A stretch of DNA of 64,000 nucleotides from Podarcis raffonei (GCF_027172205.1 NC_070614.1:45952501-46016500); one strand, 5' to 3'; counted from the first letter of the stretch, positions 23,827-35,021 are shown. Notes: generated from the sequence alone by a model not told the origin. Made by a program: numbers and translations.

Positions 23827-24728
23827 TTAAACCTTTCTTTGTGTTAGCTGCTCTCTGTTGTTCAGGTCAGGCCTCACCACAATTATGTAACATTTAGGGG
23901 GAAAAATGCAAACCAGTAACCCAGCACCAGAAGCAAAGATGGAGAAGATCTCCACAGCCACCATGTATTTTCCTTTGGTGCTCAGGTAAGTTGGAATGAA
24001 GGAGAGCCAAACACTGCAGAAGACCAGCATGCTGAAGGTGATGAACTTGGCTTCATTGAAAGTGTCAGGCAACTTCCTGGCTAGGAAGGCGACTGTGAGG
24101 CTGACAGTGGCCAGGAAGCCCATGTAGCCCAAAACACAATAGAACATGGTGACTGACCCTTCATTACAAAGAAATATGATTTCTTCAGGCATTGAGTGCA
24201 TGTCCACATCTGGGAATGGGGGAGAGGTTGCCAGCCAGAGGACACAGATTCCTACTTGAACAATGGAGCAGGAAAAGACAATGGAATAAGCCAGTTCTTT
24301 GCCTACCCATTTCCTCATATTGGATCCTGGTTTGGTAGCCATGAAAGCCAAAACCACCAATATGGTTTTGGCTAAGATGCTGGAGAGGGCCACAGAGAAG
24401 ACAATGCCAAAAGCATTTTGCCGGAGAAAGCAAGTCATCTTATTAGGTTTTCCGAGAAACAACAAAGAAGAGAGGAAACACAAGATGAGGGAGATAAGGA
24501 GACCATAGGTGAGGCTTCTGTTATTGGCTTTGACTATGGCTGTATTGCGATGCTTAATGAAGATGCCAAGCACCAAAATTGTGATCAGAGAGAATAAAAG
24601 TGCAGAGGAAGTTGAAACAATGGCCAAGGCTTCATCAAAGGCTAGGAAGTTTGGAATCTTAGGAATGCATAGATCCTGGCTGCTCTTTGGAAATTGATCT
24701 GCTGGGCAACTGACACATGTTTCCATGT
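23827..24728 (-). CDS. V2R right copy, exon 6 (seven-helix domain)
   Basis: A 902-base terminal exon after a TTTTCAG acceptor. It begins [14 protein letters not shown] and contains seven hydrophobic helices, [34 protein letters not shown] and the closing PPKCYIIVV. Very similar to exon 6 of the middle copy. Confidence 0.93.
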
Positions 24729-27700
24729 CTGAAAACAAACAAAGAATGCATAACAATTTCAAGCATCCAATACTATTCTTAAGGATTTCCTCATTGAAAT
24801 TTTAGGACAGTGCTTTCTATCTCAAAATGTTTAAGAACTTCTGTATGAAATCTGGAATTTTCTACATGGGTGACATCTTTTTTACTAGTCCCCTTCCTTT
24901 TTTGTTGTAACGACTTGTAGTGCATAGCAAAATGAAAAATACATTACTGCAGAAATCTTTGGAGCCCAGAAAGGCAAGATTAATGGGACTTTCAACCTTT
25001 TGTCAAACAACCTAAGTCTAACAGGAGAAAATTGATACTAACTATAAACAATTAGAACAACACATCTATTTAAGTTAAGCCTTCCCTCCTCCATCAGTTG
25101 AATGACAACAAGGTTGCCAAAGAGTTCAGAGCTTATTCAAATAAATTGGTATATCCTAAAATGACATCTCCCACCTTTCTCATTTGAGATCATTCCTTCT
25201 GGACATGGATCACAATCATAACAGCAAAACTTCCTTCCTTCCTTCTTTTTCTTCCCATATCCAGGATGGCAGTTGTCATTACATATAGAAAGAGGTGGCA
25301 CCTATTCAAAGATATAGGAAGAGTTTAATATGAAGACAACGTTTGGGTGAATTATTTCTGTTACTTCTTGTAGGGTCATTTGAGAAACTAGTACTAGGAA
25401 ACCACCTTTTCTTTGGGGTTTGGGGTTGTAGTGTCCCAGTATGGTCCATTCTGTTTCCTGTGCTATTTATTATCTCAATGAAACTGTTAGGAATAATATC
25501 CTAGAATCTGGCTCATGGTATCATCTGGATGCTGATAATGTGAAGTTCTACCTTTCCATTCCTTTGGAACGAGAGGAGGTGGTGAAGGTACTGGACAGGT
25601 GTCTGAAGACAGTGATGGATGGGATGGGGGGCCAAATCCTTATAGCAGAGAAATGCTTTGGATGGGTGGTTCCTATATTTGACCTCTGCAGCAAGAGCTT
25701 CTTAAGTCTGGGATACTCCTTGATTCTATCTCATCACTGGAGTCTTAATTATGGAATTTCATGGCCTGTGCAGTTATTTCTGTACCTCAGTGAAGTCTCT
25801 GTGCCATTTGATTCTGTCCTCATTAATGGTGAACTCTTTGCCGGGAGGGGCCTGAGGGTCCCACCTTCCCACTTTGACTCTGATGTACGATCTATTTGGG
25901 AATGTGACCAAGTTTGTAATATCCAAGCCAGCTGCCAACTCTCCATATTCATTGAATTTAATTTCATCTCCAGCACTGTTGTTGAACAAGATTCTCTGCA
26001 GGAATGAGTGTAGCTAGGTGGAAAGAGAATCGAAAGGTCAATACAGCATTCTGATAGTCTGATTAGCTTTCCTAGATGGTATTAAATCCCTTTCCTCTAA
26101 GAGTTAAACACTTCAGTTTACAATGGAGAGCACCCTTGTTTCAATCCCCCATACGGGAAGACTAGGAAAACATGAATCAGTGTAAATTCAACAGTTGACA
26201 GAATTCCATAAATAAATGTGAAAGAGTTAAGTGTATAGACCTGCTTGCTTGGGACCTGCCATTGTCAAGATCCACGAAAGGGAAGGAATTTGAGAAGTCA
26301 AGTAAGAGCTCATGCTCTCATGTTCATGTTCTCAAACATCATGTTCCCTGAGCATAGGAATGGAACATGAGAACATCTGACTGGACCTTTCATTAGTTTC
26401 TGCTGTCAAGATGTATGAGAAGGAGAAGGGTGTGACTGTGGCCTCACTGAATGCAAAGCTCCACAATTGTGCCCTGTGCAACAGGCAAAGCATTCTTCTG
26501 GCTATCTCTCAAACTCTTTGGTCCTGGTAGCATCTGAAGCATCATTCAGTGAGAGATAGGAGGGGGAGAAGGAAGATGAAGAGCCACATTTGTCCCTTGC
26601 CAGTAAGTACAGCAATTCTTAAGATGTTTTTTAAAAAATGGTTTTCTAGAGGTTATTCTGACTTTAAATGATTTTGCTTGTATGTCCAACTGCCCCCTGT
26701 AAAATGTGAGTTGTCTGTAAGTTTGTTGCTTATGAAAGTCTGTGTCATCTAAAATCTGTTTACTATCATTATAGGAAATATTCTAATTCTCTTTCTAATT
26801 TCTCAAGTACTTTTCTGTTATTTCTTTACTGATAATTAAATGCTTACTCACATAATGGATCAATGAAGTGAATGCTTTTTAAGAGAGAATGTTACCTGCC
26901 AAGGTTCTACATATTGAGGAGAGAGTTTCCCCTTAGCATCTCTACTCTTGTGGATCGCTCCAGCCAATTGCTTGCTATTTAAGGCATGTGCCAAAGCATA
27001 GACAGCGTTATAGATACTGTAGCTTTGCCCGGTCATGCTCATTTCAAAAAATGGTGCAGGGAGGCTCTCCAGCATTTCTTCTCCAGTACACATGTGATTG
27101 TTGAATATTGAGAGAGTGGAATTTGGAAGTGAACAACTGAATGCATCTTCCCAGAAATCTTGGATAAAACCATCTGCCTCTGTCCAATGAGGACGTATAC
27201 TCCGAAGAAAGTCTTTAAAGTTGTGAATCTCCTTGGAGTGAATTGCAAAGGATATAGCACCATGGAGCACTTGTATATTAACATTTAATTTTTTTTGAAG
27301 GCTATATAATATGAAATCAAGTTGGGCTGTTGTAATCCATACTTTTCCTTCACGTGACTTCTTTTGAGGAAATAGTGGAGTGAACTCCATTATGTTTAAA
27401 GCACTTGACAACCATATATTAAATCTACTTTCTCCATATACAAGAACTGCACTGGCTTTGCTGGTTTTGAAAGTTGGTAACAAAATCCTTGAGTCATACA
27501 GCATTTTTAGTAAGTTACCATTATAATGCAGATTGAGTTCAACTCTTTCTGTGAATGCTGAACAGATTCCATTCTTGAAAAACATGGGTTCAATTGTCTG
27601 TAAGAAATGTTCGCCAGCTTCATCAGCTGTAGTCATGAGCCCAACCCATTTCCATCCAAAATGCAGAAGTAACTGGATTATTCCCTGATACTGAAGGTCT

Positions 27701-29865
27701 TCATTGGGGACCATGCGGTAGAAAGAAGGGATCTTGGTTTGATTATTTATGCCTTGTTCAAATGAACCATATGAAATCTAGAGAAGGGAAAAGGCAACCA
27801 TACCCAAGTGCAAAAAAATACTCATGTTAATCAAATTTCTTTGACTATCAATAGAAAACCTCTGAATCCCTACTGTACAAAGTTTGTGGACAGCACCAAC
27901 CTCCATTTGCATAGATAACAAAGACAATCTTGCTCAATGCTTTCTGCATATATTATTATTATTATGGCATTGTCAGATCTACATACTTGTACACATTGAT
28001 AGTCTCCAAGAACAGGGGAGCATTTATCATGGCTCATGTTAATATACTGCTAGGTGGATGACTCAACAAAACTGCAAGGTGGAGGTGGAGCAATAAAAAT
28101 TGTTGATTATGCTCTTTTGCTCTCTAATCTTTATAGCGACTGTAGAGAGAGGTTGATTCTCTATCTACTTATAACTCTCTCGGGAAGATATCTTGGGGAA
28201 TCCTGAAGATCTCCATTTGATTGTATATGTTATTCTTCTCTGAGCACAAACAACCACATCATATAAAATATCAGTAAAATACAGAAATACCATACCAAAC
28301 ACTTTCAGCCAAGGTTAAAACAACAAAGAATGAAATCCAACAATGCAGGAGAACAGCCCAAAACTGACACCACTATATAACTCTGCATAAGGCCAAATGC
28401 TGGAACAATAACAATAAACAGTGTTTTCAATTAGCTTCTGAAAATTAATAATGCTGAATAACATCCTAGTTCCCTAGGAATGGAATATCTTGATTTTTTA
28501 TGGGAGGAACTTTATTAGTTAACGTCTTGTGAATTATTTATGCATTTGTCTTTTTAAAAATATTTTTATTAAAGATTTTCCTCATTTACAAAAGCACATG
28601 CATTGTCTCTTTCTTCATGTTGTGTTTTCTATAGATCAGTTACATTTATTGTGAGACATTGGTGTTAAATGCAGTATAGGACTGGGAAGAAAATAGGCGG
28701 GGAGAGGAGAGAGGGTGTGAGGTGGTCAACCTTATGTTCTTTTACTTGGTGTATGCGTGGGGTTTTTATTTCAGTGACTATGGCATGAATAGTTTTTTTC
28801 TTTTCTGTTCAAAACCCATATTCTACCTGTGGAATCTTGAAAAGACCTAAGACGTTTGCCATGCACCAGGAGGTATCAGAGCTAAGTCCCCCAATGACTC
28901 CTATTACATTTTTCTGGACGCCACACCTGTAGTTGGGAATAAAGTGACGTGATTTAAAGAGCAGGTCCAGGGTGGTTCGGTAGGTCATCTTTGGATCATA
29001 ATAAATGTCATAGATGTGGAATCCCAGTGAGACATTGGGCAACATCCTGGGATTCTCGTTGATCTCATCAACAGCAAACACCAAAGCAAGGATGTGCTGG
29101 TAAAACTTTGTCATCACTCTGCAAATGAATTGAGTTACTGTTTAGTGGGGAAATTACAGAGTGTGCATAATCTAGATACGAGATTATCTACTTGCCTTTC
29201 TGTAAAGAGAGGACACAATCAGAAGTGTTTATACCTTTTTTAGACAATACAGTCATACGTCATGTTACGTTTGCTTCATGATGCGTTTTTTCAGGTTGTG
29301 CACCGCGGCGACCTGGAAGTATACCGGAAAGGGTTACTTCCGGGTTTGACCACTCGCACATGCGCACAAGCGCCAAATTGCGCCATGCACCTGTGCAGAT
29401 ACGGCGCTTCAGGTTGCAGGCTTTTCATGTTGCAAACGGGCCTCCAGAACGGATCCCGTTCGCAACCAGAGGTACCACTGTAGTATTATACAGCTGTGTC
29501 AGAAGAATATACTAAAGTGCGTGTGTGCCTGGAGATTTCTAAAAAACAAAGTTCTAAAGCTTTCATTCCAAATCAATCTAAGTTATTTTAAGTCAGATAC
29601 AACATTTAAGGAATAAAAGAAAATACAAAAAAATACTGGTTACTTACATTGGCTTATAAATGAAGGCTTGGGAAGGGTGTATATCGAAGGATAAATTGGG
29701 GACTATATAACAGATATGAGATGCCATTGCACCAATGACCAGGTCACCTGGCTCATACCACTCGTGTGGAACATGAACAGGATGGTTTGTTGTGCATTTA
29801 ACACTTTGTACACTTTGTACTTGGGACACCATATTGGGGAGCAGGAGAAGCAGCAGGAGCAACAT
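23827..29865 (-). CDS. V2R vomeronasal receptor, right copy, intact six-exon gene
   Basis: A type-2 vomeronasal receptor of the same subfamily as the middle copy. Exons: 29865..29648, 29118..28827, 27777..26896, 26013..25786, 25301..25175, 24728..23827. All introns are GT-AG and the phases match; the total is 2649 bases, 882 residues. Domain order is signal peptide, Venus-flytrap, nine-cysteine linker and seven helices ending [14 protein letters not shown]. The start is [15 protein letters not shown] at 29865; unlike the other copies there is no upstream in-frame FAIRM Met. Exon 3 is 12-15 bases longer than in the other copies, and most differences between copies fall there, as expected for a ligand-binding lobe. 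Intron 1 holds a Tigger-like MITE and a hAT-like MITE sits in the upstream block. It is the array member nearest the OR genes. Confidence 0.92.
25175..25301 (-). CDS. V2R right copy, exon 5
   Basis: 127 bases encoding the nine-cysteine linker ([38 protein letters not shown]). Acceptor AATAG, donor AAAG|GTGGGA. Confidence 0.9.
25786..26013 (-). CDS. V2R right copy, exon 4
   Basis: 228 bases, phase 0, acceptor CACCTAG, donor GAG|GTACAG. It reads [35 protein letters not shown] and WHRDFTE. Confidence 0.9.
26896..27777 (-). CDS. V2R right copy, exon 3
   Basis: 882 bases (294 codons), acceptor CTCTAG, donor CAG|GTAACA. It starts [20 protein letters not shown] and ends VEPWQ. The first 21 codons lie upstream of the first Met in this frame, so a Met-only ORF call misses them. 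Confidence 0.9.
28555..28800. other. Insert in intron 2 of the right V2R, possible L1 3' UTR
   Basis: The tract begins TTTTTATTAAAGATTTTCC, like the reversed L1 3' tails at 13245 and 42127, and is absent from the equivalent place in the middle gene, where exon 2 is flanked by other sequence. No coding part. Tentative. Confidence 0.3.
28827..29118 (-). CDS. V2R right copy, exon 2
   Basis: 292 bases, acceptor GCAG, donor CCACAG|GTAGAA. It encodes [15 protein letters not shown] and [13 protein letters not shown]. Open. Confidence 0.88.
29250..29480. mobile_element. Tigger-like MITE, subfamily 2
   Basis: Non-autonomous element with inverted ends (CAGTCATACGTCATG at the left, GAGGTACCACTG at the right) and TA dinucleotides on both sides, as for pogo/Tigger insertions. 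It lies in intron 1 of the right V2R. A sister copy is at 62118..62339. No transposase. Confidence 0.8.
29648..29865 (-). CDS. V2R right copy, exon 1
   Basis: Signal peptide and [20 protein letters not shown]. It contains a small in-frame duplication (QSVQSVKC), absent from the other copies. Donor AAT|GTAAGT. Confidence 0.85.
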
Positions 29866-29999
29866 CCTGATGGCTAATTGTGTGCATGGACTCCCCTGCT
29901 TCTCTCTACAGTATTATTCCTCTCCTCCACCTGAGCTGAACAAGACAAATTGGGTGGCAGCTGACTCTGTCAATTTGGCACTGTAAGGGGCACGTATTC

Positions 30000-30309
30000 A
30001 CCTTATTGTCAACTTAAAGACTGTCACAACAGAAATCCTCGGAAGCCAAACAAGATACAGTGATTTGATATGAAAGGGGGAAACTCATAACTGATAGGTA
30101 ACAAAGCCCAGCCTCTCTCTCCTCCCTTACCATAGCTGCCTATGAAGCACTGGGGAGCTTATAATCATTTCAGACTTGCCTGTTGATCCTTTTCCCACTC
30201 TGACTTCTGGAGCCTTGGCCAGGTGAATTGATTATTGTAATTTTAATAATTACAGGGGAGGATATCAATTGTGCAGTGCTTTTGGAGTCTATGACGTATA
30301 AGCAGTAGG
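30000..30309 (-). promoter_or_regulatory. Conserved upstream block, right V2R
   Basis: The upstream block shared with the other V2R copies, interrupted here after GCAGTAGG (30302..30309) by a 145-base MITE and resumed at 30463. It may contain the vomeronasal promoter; function inferred only from sharing. Confidence 0.4.
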
Positions 30310-30454
30310 CAGTGGTTGTTGTTTTTTCTTTTTCTGATGGTACTCAAGGTTATGTAGTACCAGCACGGGTGAAAAGCACTGGTTAAAAATGTGGCACTTA
30401 GTGTAACAACTTCATGATGAGTGCTGGCACTGTTTTTCTAGAAGAAAAGCACTG
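30310..30454. mobile_element. hAT-like MITE inserted in the V2R upstream block
   Basis: 145 bases starting CAGTGGTTG and ending CACTG, with related ends (the left GGTACTCA tract mirrors GCACTCAT at the right). It is bounded by 8-base repeats GCAGTAGG (30302..30309) and GCAGAAGG (30455..30462, one change), the duplication length used by hAT transposons. The middle and left V2R copies keep the uninterrupted site. A related end piece lies at about 63850..63897. Confidence 0.75.
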
Positions 30455-30462
30455 GCAGAAGG

Positions 30463-31042
30463 GGAACTGCCAATGTAATCATATTTGTCGCACTATAGAA
30501 TCTTAGATAAGGAATGAACCTACAGTCCACTCCCTATGAACCCCCTCTTATTGCAGCATTAATTCTGTCCCTTGCTTAGGAAATAGCAAGGGAAATAAAT
30601 CAATATATTTTATGAACACATGTTTGCCTGTGTCTCAGCACCTTCACTCTTAGGGGAATTATTTGGTTGTCTCCCTGGGGTTACAGGATATTTATAAAAT
30701 GTTTTCTCTTTCCATCCTGCCCATGTTCAAGATGCACAACAGGAGAGTCTCCATAAATTCCTTCATGATGATAAAGCAATCAGCTGCAATGGATTAAAAT
30801 GTAGAATGGACTTTCAAAGGCCTGGATATCAGATGTACCCATGGTTGAATTTCTGTAGCCCTTTGGAGGAAAGGTAGCTTGGATGAGTCTTCAACATATT
30901 TGTTTTGTTTTGTTTTACTCTGACAAACTGAGTATTGTAAATCAGATTCAAGTTTGTTTTTGTGTTGACATAGGGGTGCAAAACTAATGTTTGTTCATCA
31001 AGTGCGGATCAGAGATAGTTTGAAAGGGATTTTAAGCATAAG
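30463..31042. other. V2R-OR junction, no gene recognised
   Basis: AT-rich unique-looking sequence between the right V2R upstream block and a SINE. Nothing further recognised. Confidence 0.5.
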
Positions 31043-31240
31043 ATAAAGGTAAAGGGACCCCTGACCATTAGGTCCAGTCATGGACGACTCTGGGGTTGCG
31101 GCGCTCATCTCGCTTTATTGGCCGAGGGAGCCGGTGTACAGCTTCCGGGTCATGTGGCCAGCATGACTAAGCCGCTTCTGGTGAACCAGAGCAGCGCACG
31201 GAAACGCCGTTTACCTTCCCGCCGGAGCGGTACCTATGCA
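31043..31240 (-). mobile_element. tRNA-derived squamate SINE, 5'-truncated
   Basis: 3' portion of the SINE family seen at 14425, reversed: the tail (GGTAAAGGGACC on the plus strand) starts at 31045 and homology stops near 31240, before the B box. Confidence 0.85.
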
Positions 31241-31299
31241 CCTATTGCTTCTGTGACAATGCTGGGGAATTCTATTGCTGGAGCCTTCACTCAAATCTG

Positions 31300-31400
31300 G
31301 ATTTACTTGCAAAAAAATGACTTGGATTCATGTGAACACATGATGCTGCCTTCTACTGGGTCAGAAGCACATTGATCCATCTAGCCCAGAATGATCTACT
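31300..31400 (-). mobile_element. Second tRNA-type SINE, 3' fragment
   Basis: The tract with GAACACATGATGCTGCCTTC followed by CTGGGTCAGAAGC matches the 3' part of the SINE at 59955..60152. It lacks the tRNA-like head. Confidence 0.55.
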
Positions 31401-31560
31401 CTGAGGCCCCATCTGCACAGAAGGGTTTAACACTCAATCCCAGGGAACTTTGGGAATTGTAGCTCTGTGAGGGGAACAAGGTCACCTAACAACTCTCAGC
31501 ACCTTTAGCAAAAACCCGTAGCAGTTTCCCTCAGTATAAACATATCTGCAAGCCATTTCC
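31401..31560. repeat. MITE-like repeat fragment (GGGAATTGTAGCTCTGTGAG type)
   Basis: The tract with GGGAATTGTAGCTCTGTGAG and CAACTCTCAGCACC recurs with changes at about 54770..54880 and 56450..56760. It is a dispersed palindromic repeat of unassigned superfamily. Confidence 0.5.
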
Positions 31561-32360
31561 CCTAATATAATGCATTTTTGTAGGTTATTTTCACTAATAT
31601 ATATATATATATATTAATGCACATGTTAACCTAGCATGTGCATTGCTGTACACATTACATGGCAGTATTTAGGGTTGCCATATTTCAAAAAAGTAAACTT
31701 CCTGAGTTGAGTTTTTTTCAGGAACAAACCCAAATTACTGGGGAACCCCCCATAGTGATTTTTAGCTTTTGGAGCTGTTTCCGCTGCTTTTCCCATCACG
31801 CTTTCCCATACATTTCCCCAATTCTGCAAAAATCCCCCCTGACACCATTTTTACACCCGAAAACTAGGACATGTCAGGAATTTTTCTGATGTACGGAGAA
31901 TCTAACTGCATTGCAAAATTCAGAGAAGTGAGGCTTTTGAATGAATGGCTGCATTTTGGTTTGTGAGTTGTGCTGGGAAATGTAAATTAGGTAGGTTTGC
32001 CTTCAGATGTGAACTGAACCAAATTTCTCCTCCATTCCTAGAAGTAGCCTGTGCTCAATTTGCCAGCACCCCTACTATCACCAAACACCCAATCCACTTC
32101 CATCCTCATGCTTGCCTACACCCCATCTCATCCATCAAATGTACATCCAATATTTCTGCTTATTAAATCCTGCTAATTGTGTTCTGTCCAGTGCCCAGCA
32201 AAGGGATGGCATAGTGATGTGTATTTAACATTTCTTTCTTCGTTTTTTCTAATGGCAGCTGTGGGGGAAGAGAGGAATTTCTGCTTTTGTTTGATCTTCT
32301 TGCTTAGGTGCTATACCTTCTTACTTAGGCTCCCATGATCTGGAACACAGCCACGATTAG
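31561..32360. other. 5' flank of the first OR gene
   Basis: Contains an (AT)n run at 31599..31617 and sequence with no recognised gene. An AG directly precedes the OR start codon at 32361. Confidence 0.4.
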
Positions 32361-33290
32361 ATGAAGAAACCCAACCTGACTGTGGGGATTCAGTTCACTC
32401 TCTCTGGGTTTTCTGATGTTCTGGAGCTCCAGCTCCTCTTTTTCCTGCGCTTCCTTTTCATCTACATGTTGACTCTTCTCGGAAACATCCTCATATTCCT
32501 CACCATCTGGTTCAGCCCTGTGCTCCATTCCCCCATGTACTATTTTCTAGGCGAGCTTTCCATCCTGGATGTGCTTTATTCCAGCACCACCGTGCCCAAG
32601 ATGCTGACCAGCTTCCTGACTGGTTCCCAAGCCATTTCCTTTGAGGGCTGTGTGGCTCAGCTCTATGCTTTCCACTTCTTTGGAGGCACCGAGTGTTTCC
32701 TGCTCACTGTCATGGCATATGACCGCTATGTGGCCATCTGTGACCCTCTCCGCTACTCTGGGATCATGAGCAACGTGTCTTGCATCAGACTGGTGACTGC
32801 AACGTGCCTGGTGGGGGCACTTCATTCGACTCTTCAGACTGTGCTCACGTTTCGCCTCCCTTACTGTGGGCCTTACAAACTTGACCACTATTTCTGTGAT
32901 GTCCCACCCTTACTGAAGGTAGCCTGTGCAGAAACCTCTCTGAATGAGACCGTGGTCACAGTGAACATTGGTGTTGTGGCACTGAGCAGCTTTGCTTTGA
33001 TCCTTGGTTCTTATATCCGCATTGCCACCACAATTCTCAAGATGCGCTCCGAGGAAGGGAAGAGGAAGGCCTTCTCCACCTGCGCATCTCACCTCACTGT
33101 AGTCCTCCTCCTTTATGGCCCTTGCATATTCATTTACATGCAGCCATCCACCAACCACTCTGCCCTGAACATTGTGGCCCTCTTTTACACATCTGTGACA
33201 CCTGCCCTGAACCCCATCATCTACACCTTGAGAAATGAAGAAATCAAGAAGATGGTGAAGAAACTGGCATTCAAGAAGGTGTTTTCTTGA
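32361..33290 (+). CDS. Olfactory receptor OR-1, class II, intact
   Basis: A 309-residue rhodopsin-type GPCR of the odorant receptor family, expected in the ciliary membrane of olfactory neurons, coupling to Golf. Seen: glycosylation site NLT at residue 5, GN in helix 1 (41-42), LHSPMYYFL (55-63), conserved Cys97, MAYDRYVAIC (118-127) at the end of helix 3, FCDVPPLLKVAC in loop 2, SY in helix 5, KAFSTCASHL (236-245), PALNPIIY (281-288) in helix 7. Length and single coding exon are normal for the family, with no stops. It is the first of five same-strand ORs and sits head to head with the V2R array. By pattern it is nearest to OR-2 downstream. The long antisense frame is a shadow. Confidence 0.95.
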   Translation: MKKPNLTVGIQFTLSGFSDVLELQLLFFLRFLFIYMLTLLGNILIFLTIWFSPVLHSPMYYFLGELSILDVLYSSTTVPKMLTSFLTGSQAISFEGCVAQLYAFHFFGGTECFLLTVMAYDRYVAICDPLRYSGIMSNVSCIRLVTATCLVGALHSTLQTVLTFRLPYCGPYKLDHYFCDVPPLLKVACAETSLNETVVTVNIGVVALSSFALILGSYIRIATTILKMRSEEGKRKAFSTCASHLTVVLLLYGPCIFIYMQPSTNHSALNIVALFYTSVTPALNPIIYTLRNEEIKKMVKKLAFKKVFS

Positions 33291-33803
33291 AGGACAGCAA
33301 TGCAGCTTCTGTAGACAGAAGCACCATGAGTTGGGATGAATTGTACCTCTATGAGTTGTAGCCACTGCTAATCTTGCTCAGAGTAGAACCTCTTAATGCC
33401 AGTTGCTGGGAATCACAAGTGGGGAGAGTTGCTGTTGCGCATAGATCTTCCTGTGGGTTATTGGTTTGCCATTGTGAGAACAGGATGTTGGGCTAGCTGG
33501 GCCTTGGGCGTGATCCAGTAGTGGTCTTCTGATGTTATGTTCTTAATGGACATGACTATATTTGCTCCAATATTTTCAATGGGTCTATTCTGAGCATAAC
33601 TTTGTTAGATACAATCCTATGTCTATTTGTGGGGGATAGTCGTGCCATGAATACTACTCATATTGATCCAGAGGAGAACTCCAACGTATAGTTAGCAGAG
33701 TAAAAACTTAGCTGCAGGATTCCCAAAAAACAGACCAGAGGCAATTAATATTTCATTCAGCAGAGCTTTATGGCTACTGAAGGCAAATGGTCACAAATCC
33801 AAT
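33291..33803. other. 3' flank of OR-1, nothing recognised
   Basis: Apart from short stretches resembling dispersed repeats (for example CAATGGGTCTATTCTGAGCA near 33578), no gene or named element is seen. Confidence 0.4.
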
Positions 33804-33804
33804 A

Positions 33805-35021
33805 CAGTGGTACCTCGGGTTACATACGCTTCAGGTTACACACGCTTCAGGTTACAGACTCCACTAACCTAGAAATAGTAGAATCATAGAATCATAGAAT
33901 CATAGAGTTGGAAGAGACCACAAGGGTCATCGAGTCCAACCCCCTGCCAAGCAGGAAACACCATCAGAGCACTCCTGACATATGGTTGTCAAGCCTCTGC
34001 TTAAAGACCTCCAAAGAAGGAGACTCCACCACACTCCTTGGCAGCAAATTCCACTGTCGAACAGCTCTTACTGTCAGGAAGTTCTTCCTAATGTTTAGGT
34101 GGAATCTTCTTTCTTGTAGTTTGGATCCATTGCTCCGTGTCCGCTTCTCTGGAGCAGCAGAAAACAACCTTTCTCCCTCCTCTATGTGACATCCTTTTAT
34201 ATATTTGAACATGGCTATCATATCACCCCTTAACCTCCTCTTCTCCAGGCTAAACATGCCCAGCTCCCTTAGCCGTTCCTCATAAGGCATCGTTTCCAGG
34301 CCTTTGACCATTTTGGTTGCCCTCCTCTGGACACGTTCCAGTTTGTCAGTGTCCTTCTTGAACTGTGGTGCCCAGAACTGGACACAGTACTCCAGGTGAG
34401 GTCTGACCAGAGCAGAATACAGTGGCACTATTACTTCCCTTGATCTAGATGCTATACTCCTATTGATGCAGCCCAGAATTGCATTGGCTTTTTAAGCTGC
34501 CGCGTCACACTGTTGGCTCATGTCAAGTTTGTGGTCAACCAAGACTCCTAGATCCTTTTCACATGTACTGGTCTCAAGCCAGGTGTCACCCATCTTGTAT
34601 TTGTGCCTCTCATTTTTTTTGCCCAAGCGCAATACTTTACATTTATGCCTGTTAAAATTCATTTTGTTTGTTTTGGCCCAGTTCTCTAATCTGTCAAGGT
34701 CGTTTTGAAGTGTGATCCTGTCCTCTGGGGTGTTAGCCACCCCTCCCAGTTTGGTGTCATCTGCAAATTTGATCAGGATGCCCTTGAGTCCATCATCCAT
34801 GTCATTGATAAAGATGTTGAATAAGACCGGGCCCAAGACAGAACCCTGTGGCACCCCACTAGTTAAGAACTTTGCTTCGGGATGAGAACAGAAATCGTAC
34901 AGCAGTGGCACAGTGGCAGCAGGAGACCCCATTAGCTAAAGTGGTGCTTCAGGTTAAGAACAGTTTCAGGTTAAGAACAGACCTCCAGAACGAATTAAGT
35001 TCTTAACCCGAGGTACCACTG
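33805..35021. mobile_element. Tigger-like MITE, subfamily 1, split by a CR1
   Basis: The left part (33805..33878, starting CAGTGGTACCTCGGG) and right part (about 34863..35021, ending CGAGGTACCACTG) are the two halves of the palindromic element found whole at 43767 and 45867. TA flanks both ends. About 980 bases of CR1 are inserted inside. Confidence 0.88.
33879..34862 (-). mobile_element. CR1 LINE, 5'-truncated, nested in a MITE
   Basis: The minus strand encodes the end of the reverse transcriptase ([49 protein letters not shown]) and then the C-terminal part ([43 protein letters not shown]), the CR1 pattern. One break separates 34929..34492 from 34428..33964. The 3' end shows the short CR1 tail repeat (ATCATAGA units at 33882..33906). 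Confidence 0.93.

Noticed and set aside
32547-33365. Long open frames on the strand opposite OR-1 and the other ORs (also 37197..37724, 47258..47767, 53339..53605, 58874..59140)
   Set aside because: They are shadows of the OR coding frames: composition follows the sense codons, there is no recognisable domain, and similar frames recur opposite each OR.
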